A stretch of 64,000 bases of DNA from positions 106,810,124-106,874,123 of the forward strand of contig CM077147.1 in NCBI GenBank assembly GCA_039583875.1. The letters run 5' to 3'. Within the stretch, counting starts at the first letter, position 1. The number at the start of each line of letters is the position of its first letter. A program made the translations under genes and the position numbers. The notes under the pieces are model-generated. The model did not search any database and had not been told where the DNA came from. It saw only the letters and a program-made list of their open reading frames with translations. This document shows positions 10,361 to 19,090 of the stretch, piece after piece. This stretch comes from Platanthera guangdongensis (Eukaryota > Streptophyta > Magnoliopsida > Asparagales > Orchidaceae).

Positions 10361-10368
10361 TATTTATA
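10361..10368 (-). promoter_or_regulatory. TATA box for the 8330-10193 antisense gene
   Basis: On the - strand the sequence reads TCTATAAATAGGAGCTC, a strong plant TATA context, 168 bp upstream of the ATG at 10193. It predicts a ~135 bp 5' leader. It resembles the LTR box of the same element (CTATAAATAG). Confidence 0.6.
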
Positions 10369-10747
10369 GAAAATCGTGGTAATGATGGCTGTTTTCAAAA
10401 AGGCGGCGGGGGTACAGCCGGCGCGTCCTAGGTCAGCGGCGCTTCGTTTTTCCTGCCCGAATCTGACAGCGACTGATTAACTAAGCAGCTGGCGCAAACG
10501 TTGCGAAGTGTCATACGGCCGGTAAGGCAGGCGGAAGCAAAGTGGCTCTCGTCACCCCAAAGACCTGGGAAGATAACTCATACGCATACAAAGATATTAA
10601 AGACAGAGCTATTGCTCTCGCTGAGCGGGAACACGATAAAATAATAAGCGAATAAAGTGTGGGAACATTAGTTTCAACTCCAAGCGAAAAAATAAGGGTA
10701 CATTAGAGAAGGGAAGGCCAGGGGAAGAGGAGGGGAGGTCTCGCGCT
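10369..10747. other. Intergenic stretch between the two antisense genes
   Basis: No ORF that I can support. It should contain upstream promoter sequence of the 8330-10193 gene and the 3' end of the 10748-12106 gene. Parts read GTCATACGGCCGG and AATAAGCGAATAAAG, the latter only loosely like a plant poly(A) region. Confidence 0.4.
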
Positions 10748-12106
10748 TCAGTACGGCTCCCAGCGCCATTTCCCTTGCTCCCAACGCCATTTGCCTCGGT
10801 CCCGCAGCTTGGTCCGGGGGGGCGCCTGCGGGTTGAAGTAGGATGCCAGAATGCTGCATCCCAGGTCAACCCGGCGAGACAGATCCCGGATTCTCTCGAT
10901 GCATCTCTCAGGTGAGGACCCGGCGGTAGCTCCCCCGGGCCGGTCTATCTCGCCTAGAAGGAAATCTCGCTCCAGGGACTCCAGCCTCTTCTCCACTGAC
11001 TGGCGAAACTCTCTGGCCGCAAGGTCGCGGACACGTTCTCGCCGGATGAGTTTCGACAGAATGGCGTCAACCTTCTTCCCTCGTCTTTTCGCGCTCCCGG
11101 CACCGGTCAGGATCTCCTCCATCTCGTCAGATGAAGGGAAGGGAGAGCTCTCACCATCTTCTCCCTCTCTTTCTTCTTCTTCTTCTTCTTCTTCTTCTTC
11201 CTCTACCTCAGCGCCAGGCCGCGAGTCCATGTCCCCTGTCGAAAGAATCCCCATTTTAGCGGAAGCTGAAGGATAGCAGCGATAAAATTGCCGTATACCT
11301 TCAGAGTGACGAGGCCCCCCGGTCGACGGCAGGCGAGAAGGCCCAGCCCCCCCCCCCCCCCCCCCAGCTCAAAGAGGAGGTGGATTGGCTTTCCTTTGCC
11401 GGGGGGTAAACTTTGCGGATGGTGATCCCGGCCTGATCGAGAGCGGGGGAGCGGGTCTCCTCAGCCGCTGGAGGGCTAGCGTCTAGCGGTGGCGCAGGGA
11501 TCTCGGCATTTTTTCCTCTCACCGGTAGGGAGGAATCAACCGCATGGGCAGACTGATTTGCAGTTCTCGCCCCACCATCCCGGGTGGCGAGATCTGGAGG
11601 TGCGGAAACTGACGCTGCGAGGAATCAGGTCAGCATTTAAAAATACCAGGCGAAGCCAAGAAGGGAACCTTTACCAGCGGTGTTCGGGTCTGGCGGAGGA
11701 GGCGTCTCAGGAACCTGTGGTTGATCATCGTGATGGCTAGAGGGTGGATCCAAACGTTCTCGCGGGGACGCGGCAGCGTCAGGAACCGTCTCCTGCGAGA
11801 GGTATCAAGTTAAACAATTGAGCAACTGGTTGTTAATTGGTATATCAAGCTTACCTTCCGCGGCGAGGTGCCGTCCGCGCAACTAGGGGTCGGGGTGGGT
11901 GGGCTCCTGTTCTCGCGGGATAGGTCCCGCTGAACCACCTTCGCCTTCTTCTTCTTCTTCTTAGGTAGAGAAGGCTAAGCAACTGACGACTGTCTCGCTA
12001 GCCATGGGGCGACCAGGGCACTGTTAGCCCTAGCTCGCGCCTGCGCCGCGTTAATGCGGTACTGCAGATCCTGCGGAAGCGGTTTATCGGCACGCTTGGA
12101 AGGCAT
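10748..12106 (-). CDS. Second antisense gene of Tat element H, three-exon model, acidic/coiled-coil protein
   Basis: Proposed exons: 12106-11855, 11792-11675 and 11614-10748. Intron 1 (11793-11854, GTAAGC...CGCAG) leaves phase 0, and intron 2 (11615-11674, GTAAAGG...CGCAG) leaves phase 1. Both joins keep the frame open. Exon 1 starts MPSKRADKPLPQDLQY and carries a Lys run (KKKKKKAK), possibly a nuclear signal. Exon 3 holds a Pro/Ala-rich part, an acidic Glu run and RRERVRDLAAREFRQSVEKRLESLERD, which looks coiled-coil. Two defects are visible: an in-frame TAG in exon 1 near 11975 and a slip at the 19-C run 11347-11365. On either side of the run the frame is open. Function unknown. Confidence 0.65.
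11347..11365. repeat. C19 homopolymer in exon 3 of the second antisense gene
   Basis: Nineteen C residues on the + strand. They read as a poly-Gly tract in the antisense frame and coincide with the only frame change in that exon. Confidence 0.95.
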
Positions 12107-12179
12107 AGCGAGAGAGGGCGAGAGCTCAGGGGGAGAATGACGGCTCGAGGGAAGTGTTATGACCGTCTATCGGCACTCA

Positions 12180-12187
12180 TATTTATA
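12180..12187 (-). promoter_or_regulatory. TATA box for the 10748-12106 antisense gene
   Basis: The - strand reads GCGCCTATAAATATGAG, 74 bp upstream of the ATG at 12106 and ~110 bp inside the 3' LTR boundary. It predicts a leader of ~45 bp. Confidence 0.6.
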
Positions 12188-12281
12188 GGCGCCGTACAGC
12201 CTACCGAAAGATTCCCTGACGTTGACACGTGCTCAGCGAATATTTTGGGTTGAACATGTCTTTTCGAGCGCGGCGCTAGCT

Positions 12282-12297
12282 CAAAAAGAGCGGGGAT
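12282..12297 (+). other. Polypurine tract of element H
   Basis: AAAAAGAGCGGGGA lies directly before the TGTGTACAAC start of the 3' LTR, where plus-strand priming is expected. Confidence 0.75.
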
Positions 12298-12298
12298 T

Positions 12299-12987
12299 GT
12301 GTACAACCCCATATTCGCTGAGCCAGACAAGGAGGCACAATGGTCACAGGAGGGTTAGCCGAAGTGGTCCCGCCCTAAGGAGGATCTCGCCCACAGAAGG
12401 CGGAAACGCTCTCGCCGGATGCTATAAAAGAGAAACCATAGGCCGAGAGCGCCAAGCGCGGACTGCGCAGAAGCGCTCTCGCCCAAACCAAGCCTCAGTC
12501 CCGGAGAGTTCTCGCTTGCGCTGGGCGAGAACGTTCGCGCCACGCCCTGGGCCGAAAGGTCTCGGCACCGGCTCTCGCCGAGTGGGGCCCAGGGTCTTTG
12601 GAAGAATGTCCTAATTACCCTCAGGAGAAATTACTTCAGTACCCTCTGAGAGACAGCGGGATTTGGCTATTGGCAGACCAACCAGGGGCTTTTCAGTAAT
12701 TCCAGGACAACCAAATGCTATAAATAGACCCATAAGGGCTCCTTAGAAAGCAAGCGATCATTGTCTCCCGAATTCCAGTGCTTTCTGAGGAGCTCCAAGC
12801 CCAGCTTTGGCTTTGGAGGGGAAGCTCTCAGAGATCTTCCGGGTGTGAGGTGGGACCTCCCTGCTGGGGCTTTTGGGTCAGTCTTAGGTCCTTAGAATCC
12901 AGTCAAGGGGTGAGACTTGAGAGAAGTAGGTTTTGGCTGCACCCCTTCTTCTTCGAACTTCAGTTGGGGTCATATTTGGCTTCAACA
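12299..12987 (+). repeat. 3' LTR of Tat element H
   Basis: Partner of 33-711. It ends CTTCAACA, after which copia sequence of element C begins. TATA box at 12719-12726. Confidence 0.9.
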
Positions 12988-13002
12988 ATGCATATAGTAC
13001 TT

Positions 13003-13716
13003 TTATTCATCAAATGAAATATTATACAACAAACAAACATACAAACCACAAGACTCAAAATAGAGTTGATCATTTAGGTATCGTATACCTATAGATCTAA
13101 CATAACCATCATGCTTTATTTGTGCAAGAGGATTTGTCAATGGATCCGCAATGTTTTCTTCAGTCGGCACTCTACATATGCTCACATCTCCTCAATCGAT
13201 AATCTCTCGAATTAGATTGAACCACCAGAGTATGTGTTTGGAACACTGATGAGATCTAGGTTCCGAAGAAAGTACAATTGCACAGTTGTTATCACAGTAG
13301 AGATCTACATGACGAACAATGCTAGGAACTACATCTAACTTGTCAATGAATTTCCTAATCCATAAAGCCTCCTTTGCTGCATTTGCAGCGGCAATATACT
13401 CTGCCTCAATAGTAGAATCGACAACTGTATCCTGCTTGGAACTCTTCCAACTAACAGCATCTTGATTCAGGAAAAACACAAACCCTGACCGAGACTTTGA
13501 ATCATACCTATCAGTTTGGAAGCTAGCATCAGTGTAAGCACTTAAAACGAGCTCTACCTCTCCGCCTAATACCAAGAACATATCCTTAGTTTTTCGCAAG
13601 TACTTAAGGATATTATTGACGACTATCCAATGACCTTCACCAGGATCAGACTGATACCTGCTAGTCATGCTCAAAGCATAAGAGACATCGAGTATAGTAA
13701 ATAACATTGAATACAT
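13003..13716 (-). pseudogene. Copia RNase H / end of pol, element C
   Basis: Two frames, 13192-13716 and 13003-13185, cover the RT end and RNase H: YQSDPGEGHWIVVNNILKYL, SGFVFFLNQDAVSWKSSKQ, STIEAEYIAAANAAKEA, VDLYCDNNCAIVLS and SICRVPTEENIADPLTNPLA. The usual lysine or threonine before PLA is changed to Asn, and the frame breaks near 13190. Confidence 0.85.
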
Positions 13717-14568
13717 GATTGATCTAATTGCCTAAGCATATGGAACCAACTTCATGCGGTCCTTATCTTCACAGGACTTAGGACACTAGTCCTTAGAGAG
13801 ACTCACACCATGAGACATGGGCATGAATCCTTTCTTGGACTCAACCATACTGAACCATTTTAACACTTTATCAATGTACTTACTTTGGGTCAACCCCAGC
13901 AACTTCTTTTATTTATCTCTATCGATCTTAATATCGAGTATATAATTCGCTTAACCTAAGTCCTTCATGGAAAAGCAGTCCCCTAGGTTGTTCTTAACAA
14001 CTTGCAGGGTCGGTTTGTCATTTCTGATCAACAATATGTCATCTACATATAATATCAGGATGACTACAATTCTCCCACTAATCTGTTTCTAAACACAAGG
14101 TTCATCCTCATTATTAATAAAACCAAACTATTTGATCTTTTCATCAAAATGAAGATTCTAACTTCGATAAGTATGTTTCAATCCATAAATGGATTTCTGC
14201 AGCTTGCATATTTTAGTGACTTCACCTGGAGATACAAAACCCTCAAGTTGTGTCATGTACACTTCCTCGAGGAGGTTCCCATTAAGGATAGCCATTTTGA
14301 CATCCATCTGTCAGATCTCATAGTCATAATACGTAGCAATATCAAGCAGAATTCTGATGGACTTAACCATGGCAACAAGGGAAAATGTCTCATCATAGTT
14401 AATACCATGAATTTGCTTATAACCCTTTGCCACCAAACGACCTTTGAATGTCTGTACATTCCCATCCATGTCAGTCTTCTTATTGAAATCCCACTTGCAC
14501 CATATGGGTCTTACCCCTTCAGGTGGTTCCACCAAAGTCCATTCTTGGTTTTCATACATGGAGTCCAT
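13717..14568 (-). pseudogene. Copia reverse transcriptase, element C
   Basis: The RT N-terminal part is open at 14311-14568 (MDSMYENQEWTLVEPPEGVRP, then FKGRLVAKGYKQIHGINYDETF). The rest, to 13717, is frame-broken, but the YVDD motif can be read near 14036-14047. Non-functional. Confidence 0.82.
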
Positions 14569-14589
14569 TTCAGATTTTATGGCCTCAAG

Positions 14590-15271
14590 TCACTTCTCAG
14601 AGTCCGGTCCATACATAGCCTCATGGTAGGTTGCAGGTTCATCACTATGATCCATAAGCAACACATTACCTATTTGAGACAAAATAAATTCATATCTCTC
14701 ATGCTCAAATCTTGGTCTACCAGAGCTACGTGGAACTTGTGTTTCCTGAGCAGGTTCTCTAGCTACAACTACTTGTAGTCCTGACACAGGTTCTAATTCT
14801 GGTTCATTCACTATTTGTGGTTCCTGAGCTTCTTCAAATTCTACCCTGGCTGTCTTTCTACTTAAGAACTCTTTCTCAAAAAAGACAACAGTCCTTGTGA
14901 CAAACACTTTGCCCTTGGATGGTAGGTAGAAATAGTACCCTTTGGTTTCCCTAGGATAACCCACAAGATAACACTTATTTGATTTGGGTTCCATCTTATC
15001 GGGCATTTGACGTCTCACGTATGCCTTGCAGCCCGAAATCTTAATGAACGACATACTGGGATGCTTCCTAGTCCATATCTCATATGGTGTCTTTAGAAAC
15101 GCTTTCATTGGAGCACGACTTAATGTTAAAGTAGTAGTTTCTAGAGCAAAGCCCCAAAAGGAAATAAGCAGATCTGCATGACTCATCATCGACTGTACCA
15201 TGTCTAACAAAGTACGATTCCTCCTCTCAGACACACCATTATGCTGTGGTGTTCTAGGTGGAGTGAGCTAT
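14590..15271 (-). pseudogene. Copia integrase C-terminal half, element C
   Basis: Open from 15234 to 14590. It includes RTPQHNGVSERRNRTLLDMVQ, which carries the catalytic Glu (integrase third acidic residue), then LKTPYEIWTRKHPSMSF, the ISGCKAYVR segment and the acidic linker to RT. The N-terminal zinc finger and the first two Asp residues are missing because the fragment begins at 15271. Confidence 0.85.
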
Positions 15272-15471
15272 GATACAATACTACATTCTATCAGATAAAG
15301 ATTAACTACTAATCCCTGTGTCTTTTGTGTATGTTCTTGAAGTATTAACTACTAACTGACAAAGAACAACAAAGTAAATTATAGATTTGATAAAGATTTA
15401 AAGAGACAAAAACCCTATTCACCCCCTCCCCCCTCTAGGTGTTTAGCTGACATAGAAAACAAAATCTTTCA
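15272..15471 (+). repeat. 3' end of a Sirevirus-type 5' LTR (element B), truncated
   Basis: CCCCCTCTAGGTGTTTAG and ATCTTTCA at 15430-15471 match the LTR end of Sirevirus A in reverse orientation (34037-34075). The upstream part has been lost at the junction with copia fragment C. A degenerate primer site (TCGTATCAACGGTAGG in place of TGGTATCAGAGCCAGG) follows at 15474. Confidence 0.7.
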
Positions 15472-15549
15472 AGTCGTATCAACGGTAGGTTGCTCAAAAA
15501 GGACTCAACTCTCCGAGTAAATCTCAAGGGTCAGCAATAATTTATCCTT

Positions 15550-15908
15550 ATGGGTTCATGAGTGAACAATAAGGAACTGGGTGTCATGAAGCTTCCTATC
15601 TACAAGAAGGAAGGATTTGGCATCTGGAAGGAGAGGGTCAAGCTGTTCATGGAGGCAACTGACCCTATGATCTTTATCACTATCAATGAAGGGCCTTTCA
15701 TCCATATAAAAGTGTCAGTTCTGGATGCAAATGTCCAGGCACCCAAGACCTATCCTGAAATGATAAAGGATGAAGTCATCCTTGCCACTATGCACAAGAG
15801 GGCACAAAATATTATAGTTAGTGCCATAAATGACTCCACCTTCCAAAATCTAGTATACTTTAAGACCTCAAAGGAGATGTGAGATACTTTGGTGGTCTAC
15901 ATGGAGTG
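15550..15908 (+). pseudogene. gag: Sirevirus gag, N-terminal part (element B)
   Basis: The ATG at 15550 is followed by a TGA at the third codon, and the open part runs from 15562. ELGVMKLPIYKKEGFGIWKERVKLFMEATDP is close to the start of the Sirevirus A gag (ELGSMKLPICRKEIFGIWKERVRLFMEASDP). A TGA follows the SKEM segment at 15880. Copia D interrupts it at 15909, and the gag resumes at 46893. Confidence 0.88.
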
Positions 15909-17111
15909 TGTTGGAATCCCAGTTATGATTTGGGCAAGGATCACTATTAGGTTTGCTTAAACTGACCCAAAATGTATAGTCATGGGTCATAGGTTTATTT
16001 CCAGATTTGCCTTAGAAGAATTCCAAGAAATGCAGTTCATTCAGAAAATCAGTTCGACGAACGTCGAACTCAGGTCAACGAATTATGAGTTGCTTCTCGA
16101 AACTCTGGTCGACGAACTCTGGTCTCAAGCAAGAAGTTCAGCTCGACGAATTCCAGCAGAGCTCGACGAACTTCGAGCTTAGGTCGACGATCAGTAAACT
16201 CAAGACAGATTCCCAGCTCGACGAAATAGAAGCTGAGCTCGACGATCTGCGAGCTCAGGTCGACAAATTCTGTGCAGTTATTCCAGGCCTATTTATTGAT
16301 AGTTGGCAGATCAACTCAAGAATTAATTACAGTCAATATGGAAATAGTCGTTCAAATGCTGCATTAAACATGGGCTATTTCAGGAGTTAATTCAGGATCA
16401 ATTACCAAAGCATATTCTACTCTCGGGAATGTTTCTTCTGCCATCAAGATTAAGGAATTCAAATGTCCAAACAGATACAGAGATAACAAGAAACACAGAG
16501 ATAGCCAAGACAGTGAACAAGAACATAGAAAAGGCTTTTTACAAAGAAGGAGGAACTCTGCATCAATCAACATAATCTTCAGAGTTATTCATCTGCTCCA
16601 GGCTTCTCAAGAGACACACAATCAATATCATTATAAGAAGCTTACTTGAGATGATCATCACTGTGAAGGCCTATCACCCTAAAGCAAAACTTCCTGCAAT
16701 CCTGAACCATTCAATATCTCATGGGGAGCCCTTTACTAATATCATATCCACTTAAGTCTTCTCTTAGACTGTTGACGGAGAAGACAACATCACTCTCATC
16801 CCCCCACTTTGTACAGGGTTTTAATTCCCTTCAAAATTATTCTGGGTCACAAGTCTCCTTCCAAAAGACTTGAGGATTGGTTTTTGAGCACCTGATCAAA
16901 AGCTCATTGGTGTCAGACACCTGATCAAAACTCTAAGTGGATTCCTACCAGGGTGGTAGAAGAGTGGATGTACCCAGGTTGGGGAACCACTATAAATTCC
17001 TTGTGTATTCTGTGTTGCTTGATCTTCTTGCTTCATTTTTGTGCTGTGATTTTCTTTATTGAAGTATATAACTCTAATTAGTTTTGTTAAGATCTATCCC
17101 CTTGACTTTCA
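15909..17111 (+). repeat. 5' LTR of element D
   Basis: 1203 bp, TGTTGGAATCCC...GACTTTCA. TATAAATT at 16991-16998 is the likely TATA box. A cluster of TCGACGAA / GTCGAACTC motifs lies at 16055-16275 in U3. Confidence 0.9.
16055..16275 (+). repeat. TCGACGA / TTCGTCGA motif array in the LTR of D
   Basis: About nine TCGACGA or GTCGAAC motifs in ~220 bp, often as AGCTCGACGAA and AGGTCGACGA. The same array is in the 3' LTR at 45828-46045, with CpG-to-TpG or CpA changes (for example GACAAATGTCGAA for GACGAACGTCGAA). Confidence 0.85.
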
Positions 17112-17113
17112 AT

Positions 17114-17125
17114 TGGTATCAGAGC
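17114..17125 (+). other. Primer binding site of element D
   Basis: TGGTATCAGAGC, complementary to the 3' end of plant initiator tRNA-Met, two bases after the LTR. Confidence 0.92.
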
Positions 17126-17200
17126 AGGTTACTTTGGTTGTACAGGCTAACACCTGAACCAAAAAGATCTGATAGATCTTAAATATCTTTAGAGTTTATC

Positions 17201-17899
17201 ATGGCACAAACTGAAGACTTTTCAAGCACCAGACTACCTATGTGCAATCTTGATAAGTTTGCACTATAGAAAACAAGGATTAGGTTTTATATGTACACCA
17301 TTGATGAAAACATCTTCAAATCTATTTTGTCAGATCCAACTCAATCTCAGGTAACATCAAGCATCAATGTTGTTCCATCATCTCAATGGACAGATGCCCA
17401 GAAAAAGCTGAAGATTGCTGATGCACAAGCAATGAACATCCTGGCACAATCAATGTCTGATGACATCTTTGAGGAACTTGCTGAATGTTCATGTGCAAAA
17501 GAGATGTGGGACTCTCTCACAGCATTGGCTGCAGGATTAGCTAAAGAAAGAAGCCTTAAAGCTGCAACCTGGAGTGACTCAGATGCTTCATCCTGCAGAA
17601 CTAAAGATGAAGAAGAAGCAAGAGCAAGAGAATTTTGCCTAATGACAATAAATGCTTCTTGCAGCAACACTGATGCAGAAACAGACTCTGAAGAAGAATC
17701 AGAGTGTGAATCAGAAGAAGAGGATCAGGTAATCTCTTCCTTTAATTTTTCTTCAGATCATTTTAAAGAAGATTTTAAAATCCTATGTAAAAAATTAATT
17801 CAATCTGAAAAAGAAATAAACATTCTTAAAGAGAAAGTACATCATTTATCTTCTGAAAATATGAAACTCAAAGAACAATTAAAAAATACTTCTGAATAA
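17201..17899 (+). pseudogene. gag: Gag-like protein of element D
   Basis: The ATG at 17201 begins MAQTEDFSSTRLPMCNLDKF. A TAG at 17267 (codon 23) breaks it, and the frame is then open to 17897. MNILAQSMSDDIFEELAECSCAKEMWDSLTAL is the copia Gag (UBN2-type) signature. An acidic stretch (TEEEARAREF, ETDSEEESECESEEED) and a coiled coil follow (SEKEINILKEKVHHL). The coiled coil continues past the stop to ~17960. A zinc knuckle is not intact, only a CSFISNYYK relic near 18222. It could assemble particles only with help from another element. Confidence 0.8.
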
Positions 17900-18012
17900 A
17901 TAGCCTCATTAGAATCAGTTAAAGAAAAAGAACAATTAATAGATTTAGACAAAATAAATGAAGTTTTCCCAAATCAAACTAAAAATCTTCAGAAATTCTT
18001 TGTTCACAATAA

Positions 18013-18085
18013 TTCGTCGAACCGAGCTCGACGAAATCAATACTATTCGTCGAACTCAGCTCAGTGAAAGTACTTTAATTCGTCG
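18013..18085 (+). repeat. TTCGTCGAAC motif cluster inside the gag region of D
   Basis: AATTCGTCGAACC, AGCTCGACGAAA, TATTCGTCGAACTCAG and AATTCGTCGAACTCAAG occur within ~70 bp. They are the same motif family as the LTR array, here inside the internal region. Confidence 0.8.
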
Positions 18086-18439
18086 AACTCAAGATTTCAG
18101 AATAGAAACTTTTGTTCTCTTCAAAATTATCATCAAAGTCAGCATTCTAAAAATCCTTTCACTGAGTGGATAATCCCTCCTAGGAAATATCATCCACTTG
18201 GATACAAGGATCAACCTAAATGCTCTTTTATTTCTAATTATTATAAAAGGGAACCAGGACCTAAGGTGTAACATCCCATTTCCAACTATACCCCTAGGTG
18301 TGGTTTTGTCCATGGCTAGGTCATGACAAACCCTAGGAAGCCAGGAATGGGCCAAGGGTTAGGAGACAAAGTGGAGAAACTCATCATGGTCTGCCAATAG
18401 TAGAACTCTAAGCAATGGCTTAGGGTGACCATGGGCTAC

Positions 18440-19090
18440 ACCTTGACCCCAAGACCCTACCACAACACCCCCTAATACCTTGGAAGGCCCATTAGAGCCA
18501 TAAGGACCCATTGGGGTCAACCAAAGAGGCTCAGTTGACCAAGGTCAACCCTAGCCCTAAATGGGTCAAACTAGCCTACTTAGGGTCAATTGACCTACGC
18601 CTAGCCTAGAGGACCCCACCTATGCCCTCCTAACCCTAAAGTGAGGTCAATGGGTCACTAAGGACACATTGGGGTCAGCCCTAGAGGCCAGGTTGACCCA
18701 AGTCAACTCAAGCCCCTAATCTGGTCAAAATACCCTTACTAAGGGTATGTAACCTCCAAAGTGTAGGGTAACCCTACATAACTATACCTAGACCTTAGGG
18801 GAAGTCAATGGGTCACCAAGGACCCATAGGGGTCAACCCAAATGATCATGTTGACCCAAGTCAACTCTAGCCCTAAAATGGTCAAAGTGACCTTACCAAG
18901 GGACATGTGACCACCAAGAAGCCCAACTAACCCTATTCAGGTATTCCTAGATCTTAAGGGAGTCCAATGGGTCACTAAAAACCCAATGGGGTCAACACAG
19001 AGGGTCAAATTGGCCCGGGTCAACCCTAATTTAAGCCAAGTCAAACCTAGCCCAAAAGGGCTAACCCAAGCCCAAGCCACTTATTCCTTG
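18440..19090 (+). repeat. Four degenerate 158-bp repeats rich in TTGACC / GGTCAA
   Basis: GGGGTCA anchors recur at 18513, 18671, 18829 and 18988, a period of 158-159 bp. Each unit carries several GGTCAA, TTGACC or GTCAAC strings that fit the plant W-box core (TTGAC). Copies have diverged heavily. Confidence 0.8.

Larger units (their letters stand above)
33..12987 (+). mobile_element. Tat-lineage Ty3/gypsy LTR retrotransposon (element H), near complete
   Basis: The two LTRs (33-711 and 12299-12987) bound an internal region that holds gag, protease, RT-RNase H, an extra RNase H and integrase in that order, then a tandem-repeat block and antisense ORFs. A second RNase H between RT-RNase H and integrase, antisense ORFs and repeats before the 3' LTR are known traits of the Tat lineage (Ogre/Retand/TatI-III). 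Coding frames are interrupted at several places, so this copy looks inactive as read. The flanks are GGCAT on the left and ATGCA on the right, which is not a clean 5-bp target duplication. The outer end may therefore be off by a base or two. Confidence 0.9.
12988..15271 (-). mobile_element. Decayed Ty1/copia fragment (element C)
   Basis: On the - strand the integrase C-terminal half, RT and RNase H run in copia order. The fragment stops abruptly at 15271 in the middle of integrase (TPPRTPQHNGVSE) and is cut at the 3' side by Tat element H. No LTR of its own was found. Lineage within copia uncertain. Confidence 0.88.
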
